DNA of 51,274 nt from Defluviicoccus sp. (lineage in GTDB: Bacteria > Pseudomonadota > Alphaproteobacteria > MPNO01), in NCBI GenBank assembly GCA_028820505.1, contig JAPPIT010000218.1, forward strand, positions 1-51,274. The letters run 5' to 3'. The notes under the pieces are model-generated. The model was not told the origin of the DNA, searched no databases, and worked only from the letters and a program-made list of their open reading frames with translations. Made by a program: the position numbers and the translations under genes. This document shows, piece by piece, positions 1 through 7,000 of this stretch (position 1 is the first letter of the stretch; each line of letters begins with the position of its first letter).

Positions 1-38
1 ATCCTGATGATCACCCTCTTCGGCGCAACGGCCTGCAT

Positions 39-362
39 TTGGGAACGGTAGAACGGCAGTCGGGCGAGCGGGTCGACAAGACCGAGTGGCACCGGGTGGT
101 GACCTTCCAGGACGGGCTGATCGAGATGTTCGAGAAGCACGCCGCGAAGGGCCGGCTGGTCTACGTCGCGGGCAAGCTGCAGACCCGCCGCTGGAAGAAG
201 GACGGCGAGGAGAGCGACCGCTTCTCGACCGAGATCCTGCTGGTCCCGGGCAGCGTGATCCAGTTCCTCGACAAGCCGAACGGCGCCCCGGCGTCGGCCG
301 CGCAGCCGCCCACCGAGCAGCCCGCCGCCGCGCCCGGGAACGGGTCCGAGATCCCCTTCTAG
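39..362 (+). CDS. ssb: Single-stranded DNA-binding protein, 5'-truncated
   Basis: This is the C-terminal two thirds of a bacterial SSB, which coats single-stranded DNA during replication, repair and conjugative entry. The fragment RQSGERVDKTEWHRVV followed by VYVAGKLQTRRW is the second half of the OB fold. A proline/alanine-rich linker leads to the tip GSEIPF, the family's protein-interaction tail. The N-terminal half of the OB fold is missing: the first ~40 bases of the window do not read as SSB in this frame, so the TTG at 39 is only a formal start. Either the gene begins outside the window and the edge sequence is faulty, or it was cut by a rearrangement. A second, complete ssb lies at 48306-48731. 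Confidence 0.85.
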   Translation: MGTVERQSGERVDKTEWHRVVTFQDGLIEMFEKHAAKGRLVYVAGKLQTRRWKKDGEESDRFSTEILLVPGSVIQFLDKPNGAPASAAQPPTEQPAAAPGNGSEIPF

Positions 363-396
363 GGTCCCCTCCCAGCCTCTCCTCCCGCCTCGGCAG

Positions 397-440
397 GGGC
401 CGGCCCGCGTCTTCCCCGACGCGGCGCCGGCCCTTTTTTT
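397..440 (+). terminator. Rho-independent terminator after ssb
   Basis: A near-perfect GC stem (arms 397-411 and 418-433, one bulge) is followed by seven T residues. It sits 35 nt after the ssb stop codon and isolates ssb from the next gene. Confidence 0.85.
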
Positions 441-465
441 GCCGGCCGGTCGAGGCCGCGCCAAA

Positions 466-480
466 AGTGGAGACAAGCTT
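466..480 (+). promoter_or_regulatory. Recurrent upstream box, copy 1 (AGTGGAGACAAGCTT)
   Basis: First of five near-identical 14-15 nt boxes in the left 3 kb. This one lies just after the ssb terminator and 54 nt before the next start codon. Function unknown; it may be a promoter element, an operator or a leader motif. Confidence 0.5.
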
Positions 481-519
481 CGATGACGTCGCCCCACGGA
501 GCCAACAAGGAGACCGTCA

Positions 520-762
520 ATGGAGCCCGAATTCGAGGTCACCTACACCGACCGCCAAGGCACGCGGCTACAGATCTTCTCGGAAACCCTCGAAACCATC
601 GTCAAGTACACCGCCATTCACGACTGGCGCGACGTCGAGATCGTCTCCCGCTTCAACAGGGACATGCGCTACTCGATCGTCGACGGAGAGCTGATCCCCG
701 CCGACAGCGCCAGGAAATGGCTGTCTCCCAACACCTGCCCGCCGTGGCCGCCCGCGCGGTAG
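520..762 (+). CDS. Hypothetical protein, 80 aa
   Basis: I do not recognise this gene. It encodes a small soluble acidic protein with alternating beta-like and helix-like stretches (EFEVTYTDRQG near the start, DWRDVEIVSRF in the middle). An AAGGAG-type ribosome binding site sits just before the ATG. It is the first of a run of short, separately transcribed genes between ssb and the relaxase locus, an arrangement seen in the establishment regions of conjugative elements, where small unknown proteins are common. It has no signal peptide or membrane segment. Confidence 0.65.
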   Translation: MEPEFEVTYTDRQGTRLQIFSETLETIVKYTAIHDWRDVEIVSRFNRDMRYSIVDGELIPADSARKWLSPNTCPPWPPAR

Positions 763-843
763 GAGTTCCGCGCCCGCGCCGCCAACACCGACCCCCGGCG
801 AGACGAGAAAAGCCATCAAGGCTCGAACATGGAGGGCATGAGA

Positions 844-1143
844 ATGGCGCACGTCATCAACATGAAGCGCACAAGCGGCCTCGCCGGCGCGGTCCGTATC
901 GACCGGAGGACGGTCTGGGGCAATCCGTTCCGGATCGGAACCCACGGCGACCGCGCGGCGGTGATCGCGCTCTACCGCCGCGAGCTGTGGCGCCGCATCG
1001 AGGCCGGCGAGATCGCGCTCGCGGACCTCGCCGCGCTCTCGGGCAAGAGCCTGGCGTGCTGGTGCGCGCCCGAGCCGTGCCACGGCGACGTGCTCGCCCG
1101 CGCCGCCGACTGGGCCGCCCGACGCCTCCGCGAGCAGGAGTAG
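844..1143 (+). CDS. DUF4326 domain protein
   Basis: The 99-aa product carries the whole DUF4326 signature: an N-terminal basic strand, VWGNPFRIG, the central helix DRAAVIALYRREL, then the LACWCAPEPCHGDVL motif with two cysteines and a histidine near the C-terminus. The family is frequent on phages and plasmids and its biochemical role is not established; the conserved Cys/His motif suggests a metal or catalytic site. I chose ATG 844 rather than ATG 829 because GGAGGG at 831-836 is well spaced for it. The third box copy of this region overlaps its stop codon, so the next gene may be started from inside this one. Confidence 0.85.
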   Translation: MAHVINMKRTSGLAGAVRIDRRTVWGNPFRIGTHGDRAAVIALYRRELWRRIEAGEIALADLAALSGKSLACWCAPEPCHGDVLARAADWAARRLREQE

Positions 1144-1153
1144 AGACAAGCTT
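1139..1153 (+). promoter_or_regulatory. Recurrent upstream box, copy 2 (AGTAGAGACAAGCTT)
   Basis: Differs from copy 1 by one base. It overlaps the stop codon of the DUF4326 gene and lies 49 nt before the start of the zinc-ribbon gene. Confidence 0.5.
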
Positions 1154-1187
1154 CGGGACAGCGAACCGTTCAGCAGGGAGAACCGGC

Positions 1188-1571
1188 ATGGGCTGGAAAT
1201 GCGCCGAGTGCGGCGACCGCGGTCCCGAGAACTACGCGATCTGCTGCCCCTCATGCGGGCATGAAGCGCCGACCCCCGCCGACGACAAGGGCTTCACGGC
1301 CGCCGACTGGCTCGCACTCGGCACCGACTACGGAAACCGCATGTACGAGCAGGCCCGCAAGCGCATCCGCTTCGCCAACATCGACCCTGAAATCACCCTC
1401 GTCTTTCGCGGCGACTACGTGATCGGCCGGGTGTTCGACATCGACCATCACGCCGGCGCCGGCTTCGACCTCAAGTTCGACCACCACCCCACCGTCTACG
1501 GCCTCGACGACTGGGATCAGGTCGAATTCATCGTCAAGAGCGTCACCGCCACCGACCCGCACTTCGCCTGA
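1188..1571 (+). CDS. Small zinc-ribbon protein, 127 aa
   Basis: The N-terminus has CAEC and, 10 residues later, CCPSCG, a rubredoxin-like zinc ribbon. The remaining ~100 residues are a soluble alpha/beta region with an HH-rich stretch (DIDHHAGAGF, then FDHHPTV). I cannot assign a family. GGGAG at 1176-1180 supports ATG 1188; the frame is open far upstream but that part has no ribosome binding site and overlaps two other genes. Zinc ribbons often bind nucleic acid or partner proteins, but nothing more specific can be read. A terminator follows directly. Confidence 0.7.
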   Translation: MGWKCAECGDRGPENYAICCPSCGHEAPTPADDKGFTAADWLALGTDYGNRMYEQARKRIRFANIDPEITLVFRGDYVIGRVFDIDHHAGAGFDLKFDHHPTVYGLDDWDQVEFIVKSVTATDPHFA

Positions 1572-1578
1572 CCCCTGC

Positions 1579-1619
1579 GGCCGGTCCGCTTCCCCCGGGA
1601 CGCGCGACCGGCCTTTTTT
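1579..1619 (+). terminator. Rho-independent terminator
   Basis: GGCCGGTC (1579-1586) pairs with GACCGGCC (1606-1613) and is followed by six T residues, 8 nt after the zinc-ribbon gene's stop codon. Confidence 0.8.
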
Positions 1620-1648
1620 CGCCCGCCGTTCCAGCCCCCCGCGAAGCG

Positions 1649-1662
1649 AGTTGAGAGAGCTT
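1649..1662 (+). promoter_or_regulatory. Recurrent upstream box, copy 3 (AGTTGAGAGAGCTT)
   Basis: One base shorter than the other copies and more diverged. It lies after the terminator at 1579-1619, with an unusually long 82 nt to the next start codon. Confidence 0.4.
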
Positions 1663-1730
1663 CGAGAGGGACGGGCCGGGAGGGATCGAGTCGCTATCCC
1701 GGACCGGAATTCCGACACGGGGAGAGGCAC

Positions 1731-1955
1731 ATGACCTCCATCGACATCACCGCGATCGCGCCCGAGCAGACGCGGCTCCACGAAGACAGCGAGCTCGTCG
1801 CCGAACTGTTCCGCGACGAGAACGAATTCGACGAGGAACCCGCCGTCTACGTCGTCGATCTTTCCGACGACCCCCACGGCCCGAAGCGCATCTGCCTCCG
1901 CGAGCAGCGCCTCGACGCCGCCCGCTGGATCGTCGATCCGCACATCGTCCGGTAG
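1731..1955 (+). CDS. Hypothetical acidic protein, 74 aa
   Basis: I do not recognise this gene. The product is strongly acidic in its first half (EDSELVAELFRDENEFDEEP) and ends in a short alpha/beta segment; it has no cysteines, signal peptide or membrane segment. GGGGAGAGG precedes the ATG. Its stop is only 4 nt before the next small gene, so the two are probably co-translated. Very acidic small proteins on mobile elements include DNA mimics and anti-restriction proteins, but at this length the resemblance is compositional only. Confidence 0.65.
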   Translation: MTSIDITAIAPEQTRLHEDSELVAELFRDENEFDEEPAVYVVDLSDDPHGPKRICLREQRLDAARWIVDPHIVR

Positions 1956-1959
1956 CGCC

Positions 1960-2118
1960 ATGACGCGGGTCTTCCTTGCATCCGCCGCCATTACCGCCCC
2001 GGCCGGGATCGTCGGTCTCATCGCCGAAGGGGCCGGCCTCGCCGACGCATGGGCGGTCGCCACCGGCATCGTCGCCCTCTTCGCCTGGATCGCCTTCGAA
2101 CGGTTCTCGCGGCGCTGA
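1960..2118 (+). CDS. Two-helix small membrane protein, 52 aa
   Basis: The translation begins MTRVFLASAAITAPAGIVGL and ends IAFERFSRR. It has two hydrophobic stretches (about residues 4-22 and 30-47) and a basic C-terminus, as in a two-pass inner-membrane protein with a cytoplasmic tail. It has no ribosome binding site of its own but starts 4 nt after the stop of the preceding gene, consistent with translational coupling. A terminator-like hairpin follows. Function unknown; entry exclusion or a holin-like role would fit the shape but there is no direct support. Confidence 0.6.
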   Translation: MTRVFLASAAITAPAGIVGLIAEGAGLADAWAVATGIVALFAWIAFERFSRR

Positions 2119-2125
2119 CAACACC

Positions 2126-2159
2126 GGCCGGCTTCCGCGACAGCGGGGCCGGCCTGTTT
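2126..2159 (+). terminator. Probable terminator hairpin
   Basis: GGCCGGC (2126-2132) pairs with GCCGGCC (2148-2154), followed by the weak T tract TGTTTCGTT. Less convincing than the other terminators in this region. Confidence 0.6.
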
Positions 2160-2169
2160 CGTTCGCGTT

Positions 2170-2184
2170 AGTGGAGAACAGCTT
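2170..2184 (+). promoter_or_regulatory. Recurrent upstream box, copy 4 (AGTGGAGAACAGCTT)
   Basis: Differs from copy 1 only by an AC/CA swap. It lies after a hairpin terminator and 50 nt before the next ATG. Confidence 0.5.
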
Positions 2185-2219
2185 GAGGAGGGCAAACGAA
2201 CCCTCGAAGGAGCAGGCCG

Positions 2220-2651
2220 ATGACCGCCCGCTACGTCATCCGCACCGTCGACGAGGACTGGATCGACGTTCACGACGAGCCCTCCCGCATCGACGACCGC
2301 CGCGCCGCCTGGGAAGAGGCAAGGCGCCGCGTCCGCGCGTATCCCGAGCTCATGACCGTCGTCATCTGCCGCGACACCGGACGCATCCTCTGGCAGAGCG
2401 AGCCCGACATCCCGCGCCGCTTCCGCGTGGTCGCCGCCGACCCCGCGAGCTTCAGCCACCTTCGCCCGGACGAACGCGCCGTCACCCGCGTGATCTCCGC
2501 GCACAGGCGCCGCGACGACGCCCTCACCGCGTTCTACGACGCGATCGAGGACCCCACCGCCGACCTCCTGGTCGTGCTGGAAACCATCGACGGGCACCCG
2601 CCGCGCATCGTCGCCACCTCCGAAGACTTCTCCCGCGCCGTCCCGGCGTGA
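2220..2651 (+). CDS. Hypothetical protein, 143 aa
   Basis: I do not recognise a family. The protein is soluble and charged: an N-terminal strand-helix unit (TARYVIRTVDEDWIDV, then RRAAWEEARRRVRAYPELM), a short strand pair ending ILWQSEPD, and a C-terminal helix-strand part. The first 60 residues recall a small alpha/beta unit that recurs in plasmid proteins. AAGGAG precedes the ATG. The following 62-aa gene is 44 nt downstream with no terminator between, so they probably form one transcript. Confidence 0.65.
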   Translation: MTARYVIRTVDEDWIDVHDEPSRIDDRRAAWEEARRRVRAYPELMTVVICRDTGRILWQSEPDIPRRFRVVAADPASFSHLRPDERAVTRVISAHRRRDDALTAFYDAIEDPTADLLVVLETIDGHPPRIVATSEDFSRAVPA

Positions 2652-2695
2652 CCGCGACCGCGCCCTTGTCCATCGCCCTCCCGGGAGCAACCGCC

Positions 2696-2884
2696 ATGCC
2701 AGGCACCTTCACCATCGCCGCGGCCGACCTCCCCCTGATCGAAGTCGCCAGCGAAGCCGCGGCATGGATCCTGATCCGCCACTACCGCCGCGACTTCCCC
2801 GCCAAGCCGATCAGCCTCTACCGCTCCGACCGGACCCCGATCTGGTCGAACGACCCCTACGTCATCCTCAGCCAGATCGGCTGA
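2696..2884 (+). CDS. Hypothetical protein, 62 aa
   Basis: A small gene with a good GGGAG ribosome binding site before ATG 2696. The product has a central amphipathic helix (EAAAWILIRHYRRDF) and ends PYVILSQIG. No family recognised. It lies between the 143-aa gene and a strong terminator, so it is likely the last gene of that transcript. The frame is open upstream, but the longer version would run through the 143-aa gene in another frame and is rejected. Confidence 0.6.
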   Translation: MPGTFTIAAADLPLIEVASEAAAWILIRHYRRDFPAKPISLYRSDRTPIWSNDPYVILSQIG

Positions 2885-2906
2885 CGCCTCTCCCGCTCCT
2901 CCGCAC

Positions 2907-2944
2907 GGGCCGTTCCCGCATCGCCGGGCGACGGCCCTTTTTTT
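2907..2944 (+). terminator. Rho-independent terminator
   Basis: GGGCCGT (2907-2913) pairs with ACGGCCC (2931-2937), followed by seven T residues, 22 nt after the preceding stop codon. Confidence 0.8.
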
Positions 2945-2957
2945 GCCGGCATCCCGG

Positions 2958-2972
2958 AGTGGAGACCAGCCC
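2958..2972 (+). promoter_or_regulatory. Recurrent upstream box, copy 5 (AGTGGAGACCAGCCC)
   Basis: The first eight bases match copy 1 exactly; the second half is diverged. It follows a terminator and lies 53 nt before ATG 3011. Confidence 0.45.
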
Positions 2973-3010
2973 TGAGATGGGCAAGCACGCTCCACAGGAG
3001 GACTCCCCCG

Positions 3011-3319
3011 ATGTCGCCATTGCCCGCGATCTCGCCTCGCGGCCGCCCCCTCCAGCCATCGCAGCGCGCCCCGCGCCCTGAGCGGCTCGCCCGCGCGCGG
3101 CGCCGCATCCGCGACGGTTTGTGGAGCCCGGCCACGCACGCCGCCGATCATGACGGCAACCGGATCGTCTCCATGACTCACGCCGACGGGCACAGCGTCG
3201 TCTGGCGGCCTCGCTCCACAGCCGCCGCCGCGCTCCTCGACCCGGAAGGCCGCGTGGTCGACACGCCCGCCGCGTGGCGCGAGGCCCATGCCTTCGCGTT
3301 CCACTGGGCGGAACCCTGA
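3011..3319 (+). CDS. Hypothetical basic protein, 102 aa
   Basis: The first third is proline- and arginine-rich and probably disordered (SPRGRPLQPSQRAPRPERLA). It is followed by a helix and a short beta-rich part with HDGNRIVSMTHADGHSVVW. I recognise no family. AGGAGG precedes the ATG at good spacing. The gene converges with the minus-strand accessory gene at 3414-3725, and a perfect hairpin terminator lies between them. The basic tail could bind DNA; this is composition only. Confidence 0.6.
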   Translation: MSPLPAISPRGRPLQPSQRAPRPERLARARRRIRDGLWSPATHAADHDGNRIVSMTHADGHSVVWRPRSTAAAALLDPEGRVVDTPAAWREAHAFAFHWAEP

Positions 3320-3355
3320 CGCCATGGCCCACATCCCGCGTCCCACTCAAAACAC

Positions 3356-3393
3356 GGGGCCGCCCCGCGACACTGCGGGGCGGCCCCCTTTTT
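3356..3393. terminator. Bidirectional terminator between convergent genes
   Basis: A perfect 13-bp stem (3356-3368 with 3375-3387) has a T run on the plus-strand side and an A run before it, so it can end transcripts from both sides. Confidence 0.85.
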
Positions 3394-3413
3394 GCGGACA
3401 GTCGGAGTTCGGG

Positions 3414-3725
3414 CTATCCCGGAGTCGCTCCGCCCGTCGGCGCCGGCCCCGCCTCGGCGCCCCGCGCCGGCGCTGCCCGCGGCCGCGGCAGCTCGCCCTT
3501 TTCCAGATAGCTCTTCAGACTGCGTTCGCCGATCTCGACGCCGCGCGCCTTCAACACCTCGCGAATCTGTGCCAGAGACACGCCCTGGCGCCGCTTCTCC
3601 AGCATCGGCTCGCGCAGCCGCGCCAGCACGTCCTCCAGCGTCAGCCGGGGCGGCCTGAGCTTCGCCAGGTCCCCGGCTATCGCGTCGAAATCGACATCGG
3701 CTTCGTAGAAACTCCGCCCCGCCAT
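3414..3725 (-). CDS. HTH-type conjugation accessory protein (MobC/TraC-like)
   Basis: The 103-aa product has a predicted helical N-terminus and a helix-turn-helix-like core QGVSLAQIREVLKARGVEIG followed by SLKSYL, then a disordered Pro/Ala-rich tail. This pattern is common in small proteins encoded opposite a relaxase gene, where they bind near oriT and help relaxosome assembly. Start chosen at 3725 because a GGGGGAGAGAGGAG tract lies directly before it; the frame extends to 3815 but without a ribosome binding site. It is divergent from the relaxase, with the candidate oriT in the ~370 nt between. Role inferred from position and the HTH pattern; it could instead be only a repressor. Confidence 0.6.
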   Translation of the reverse strand: MAGRSFYEADVDFDAIAGDLAKLRPPRLTLEDVLARLREPMLEKRRQGVSLAQIREVLKARGVEIGERSLKSYLEKGELPRPRAAPARGAEAGPAPTGGATPG

Positions 3726-3913
3726 CTCCTCTCTCCCCCTCGCAGTTCCCGGTCGAACCCACATCCCGTCAACCGGCCCGACCGCGCCTTGCGACATACG
3801 ATAGGAGCCCGACATGCCGCCAACAAGTGCCGCCGCTCACCCAATACCCGACCCGGACAGCTACCGGGGCCGGGCTGGCCACAGCCCGCATCCACGCTAT
3901 GCGTCAATCCCAC

Positions 3914-3986
3914 GTTCGCGCGAACAGCATCGCCACGACGCCATGTGGCGGGAAGTTTGCCGGTTTGTACCTTTGCACCATGGTGC
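3914..3986. other. Candidate oriT: cluster of three dyads
   Basis: The 370 nt between the divergent accessory gene and the relaxase holds no credible gene. It contains a perfect 12-bp palindrome GTTCGCGCGAAC (3914-3925), a 6-bp inverted repeat CGCCAC/GTGGCG with an 8-nt loop (3931-3950) and a second 12-bp palindrome GCACCATGGTGC (3975-3986). Dyads just upstream of the relaxase gene are the expected anatomy of a MobF oriT. The nick site itself cannot be read from the sequence. Confidence 0.5.
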
Positions 3987-4094
3987 TTGACCGAACGCGG
4001 ACGGACATGCCATCGTCGCGGTCCTGGTCCCACTCGTGAGCGAACAAAGGCCGAATCCGACCGGCGTTTCACCCCGAACCGACCCCGCACAGAG

Positions 4095-7000
4095 ATGGTC
4101 GCCACTCTCGCCAAAGCCGCCAGCGCCGATTACTACATCCAGTCCCAGGCATCCTATCGGCCGGTCGACGAGTACTACGCATCGGGAGAGGAACCGGACG
4201 GGCTGTGGTGGAACCCCTCGGCGCTTACCGGGCAGCGAGACTCTCCGATCGCGAACGGTCGGGTCATCGACTCGGCGGACTTCTACAGGCTCTACAACGG
4301 TTTCCATCCGAAGACGGGCGAGAAGCTCACGCAGAACGCGGGCAGTCCGCAACGCTGTCCCGCCTACGATCTCACCTTCAACGCGGACAAGAGCGTCTCC
4401 GCCCTGTGGGCGATCGCGCCGCCCGAGCTTCGCTCCCGGATCGAAGACGCGCATAACGACGCGGTCCGCACCGCGCTCGCCGACACCATCGCAAAGCATT
4501 GCAGCTACACCCGGATCCGCGACAGGGACCGGAACATCCGCATCGTTCCGGCCGATCTCATGGGCGCCCTGTTCCAGCACGGCGCGGCCCGATCGGGAGA
4601 CCCTCACCTCCATACCCACTGCGTCATACTGAACGTCGCCCGCGCGCATCACGACGGGCAGTACCGCGCGGTCCACGGCGGTCCGCTCTATTGCTGGCAA
4701 AAGGCCGCCGGCGCCGTCTACCGCGCCGAGGTGGCGTGGCTGCTGCGCGAGCGCCTCGGTATCGAGATGGAGGTCCACGGGAAGAAGAACGCCTACACCC
4801 GGATCGCCGGGATTCCCGAGGAGCTGGTCAAGGACTGGTCCAAGCGGAACATCCACATCACCGACACCGCCGCCCGCATGGGAGTCGTCCTCGACGGCAA
4901 CGGCGCGCTCAGGGAGGCCGTCCAGCGCTTCACCCGCGATCCCAAGCAGGAGGGAATCGATCCCGAGGAACGCCATCTCGGCTGGCTCGAGAGGGCCGCC
5001 ACCTTCGTCGCCAGCATCCCGGCGCTCATCCAGTCCATCGCCGGCAAGGCGCGGGATATCACGCCGGAGCAGATCCGCGAGGTAACCCGGAACCTCGACG
5101 ATCTTCCCGACAGGATGACGCATCACGACGCGGTGTTCCGCTACACCGACATCGTCGAGCAGACCGCGAACGCATGCATCGGGCTGCTCTCGCGGGAAGC
5201 GCGCAACACCGCCATTTCAAGGGTGCTGCACAGCCCAAAGCTGATCCGCCTGGACAAGCCCCGACCTTCCCCCGACGCCGCGATCGATCTTGCGCACACG
5301 AGAGCCTTCACCTCGGCCGACAACCTCCAGGCCGAGAAGGACATCCACGCGCTCACCGCCGAACTCGCGGCCGCCCAACGGTTCGCGGTCCCGCGCGACG
5401 CCATCGACGCCAGGCTCGCGCTCCTCGCCGCGCAAGGCTATCCGCTGTCGGACGAGCAGGCCGATGCCATACGGTTCGCCGCAGCTCCGGGACGCATCGC
5501 GATCATCGAGGGCGCGGCCGGCAGCGGGAAGACCACGACGCTCCGGCCGCTCGCCGATCTCTACAGGGAACAGGGTTGCACGGTGATCGCGACCGGCGTG
5601 CCCTGGACGGTCGCCGATGCGCTCGGCAACGACCTCGAAGCCGCCAAGTACTCGGTCGCCAAGCTCATCTCGATGATCGAACACGACCAGATCGCGATCG
5701 ACTCCAACACCGTCATCGTGGTCGACGAGGCCGGCATGCTGTCCTCGCAGCAGGCCCGCCGGATCCTCAGGATCGGTACCGAGAACGGCGCCAAGCTCAT
5801 CTTCGCCGGCGATACCGAACAGCAGCAGCCGGTCACCGCCGGGCCCGGGCTCCGCCTGATCCGAGACGTCGCCGGCTCCATACGGGTGGACCAGATGCGG
5901 CGTCAGGAGCCCGACATCGAAGATGTCCTGGTGGCGCTGCGCGGCGACGACCGCGAAAGCGCGCGTCTCAGCGCCTCCCTCATGACGCCCTCCGAAACAG
6001 AGGAGCTCGTCGCCGAGTACCGGGCGCTCCCTGAAGATCGCCGTCCCCATGTCGAGCCATGGCAAGTCAGCGCTTCCGACGCGTTCCGGCGCGCCGACGC
6101 CGGTGCCGGCATCGAAGCCTACGCCGCGCGCGGACGCTTCCACATGGGGCGCGACCTCGAAGCCACGCTCAGCCGTCTTGTCGACGACTGGGACGAGTAC
6201 CGGAAGACCAGTCCGGACAAGAGCGCGCTCGTCATCGCCCAGAGCAACGCCGAAGTGTCCACGCTTTCGTTCATGATGCGCGAGCGGTCCATCCAGAGCG
6301 GCGAGGTCCGCCGCGTCACCGTTCAGGCATGCCGCGGCCGCGATCCTGACGCCAAGCCGACTCCGCTCGAAATCGCGGTCGGAGACCGCATCCGGATCGG
6401 CGCGCTCCACTGGCGGAAGCAGCTCTTCAACGGCACCGTCGTCACCGTGGACGAGCTCCGCCAGAGCACGAGAAAGCGAGACGGCAACGTCCGCGCCTGG
6501 ATCCGCGGACACACGGACCGCGGCCAGGAGGTCTCCTTCTGGCACGACGAGATCACGTCCTACCCGGACGGCAAGATTCGGCTCGACTACGGGTATGCGA
6601 TCACCATGGCGAGCAGCCAGGGCATGACGGTCGACCGCGCCTTCGTGCTCGCCAATCAGAAGCCGGCGAGGGAGACCATCTACCCGGCCGCGACGCGGCA
6701 CCGCGAACGCCTCGACTTCTACATCGACCGCAAGCCGCTCGAATTCGAGATCCGCGAGCAGCGCCCGGAAGACGAGGCGGGCGATCCCGTGACCGACAGG
6801 GACGTGCGCGAACACCTCGCCCAACGCTGGTCCCGCCTCCAGCCGAAGGAGGCCGCGAAGGACTATATGAGCGAGGACATGCTGGCCGACATCCGCTCAC
6901 GAACGGCCGGGACCCTCTCCCCGGACCGGCGCAGCGGACCGTCCTGGCTCGGCGCCAACGACAACGGCAACGGCGCGCTCGCCGCGACCGCCTCGCGCAT

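Noticed and set aside
483-1187. N-terminal extension of the zinc-ribbon protein to 483
   Set aside because: It overlaps two other small genes, is Arg-rich and lacks motifs; ATG 1188 has a proper ribosome binding site.
3288-4094. N-terminal extension of the relaxase to 3288
   Set aside because: It would run through the minus-strand HTH gene, the terminator side and the candidate oriT, and known MobF relaxases start right before the tyrosine region.
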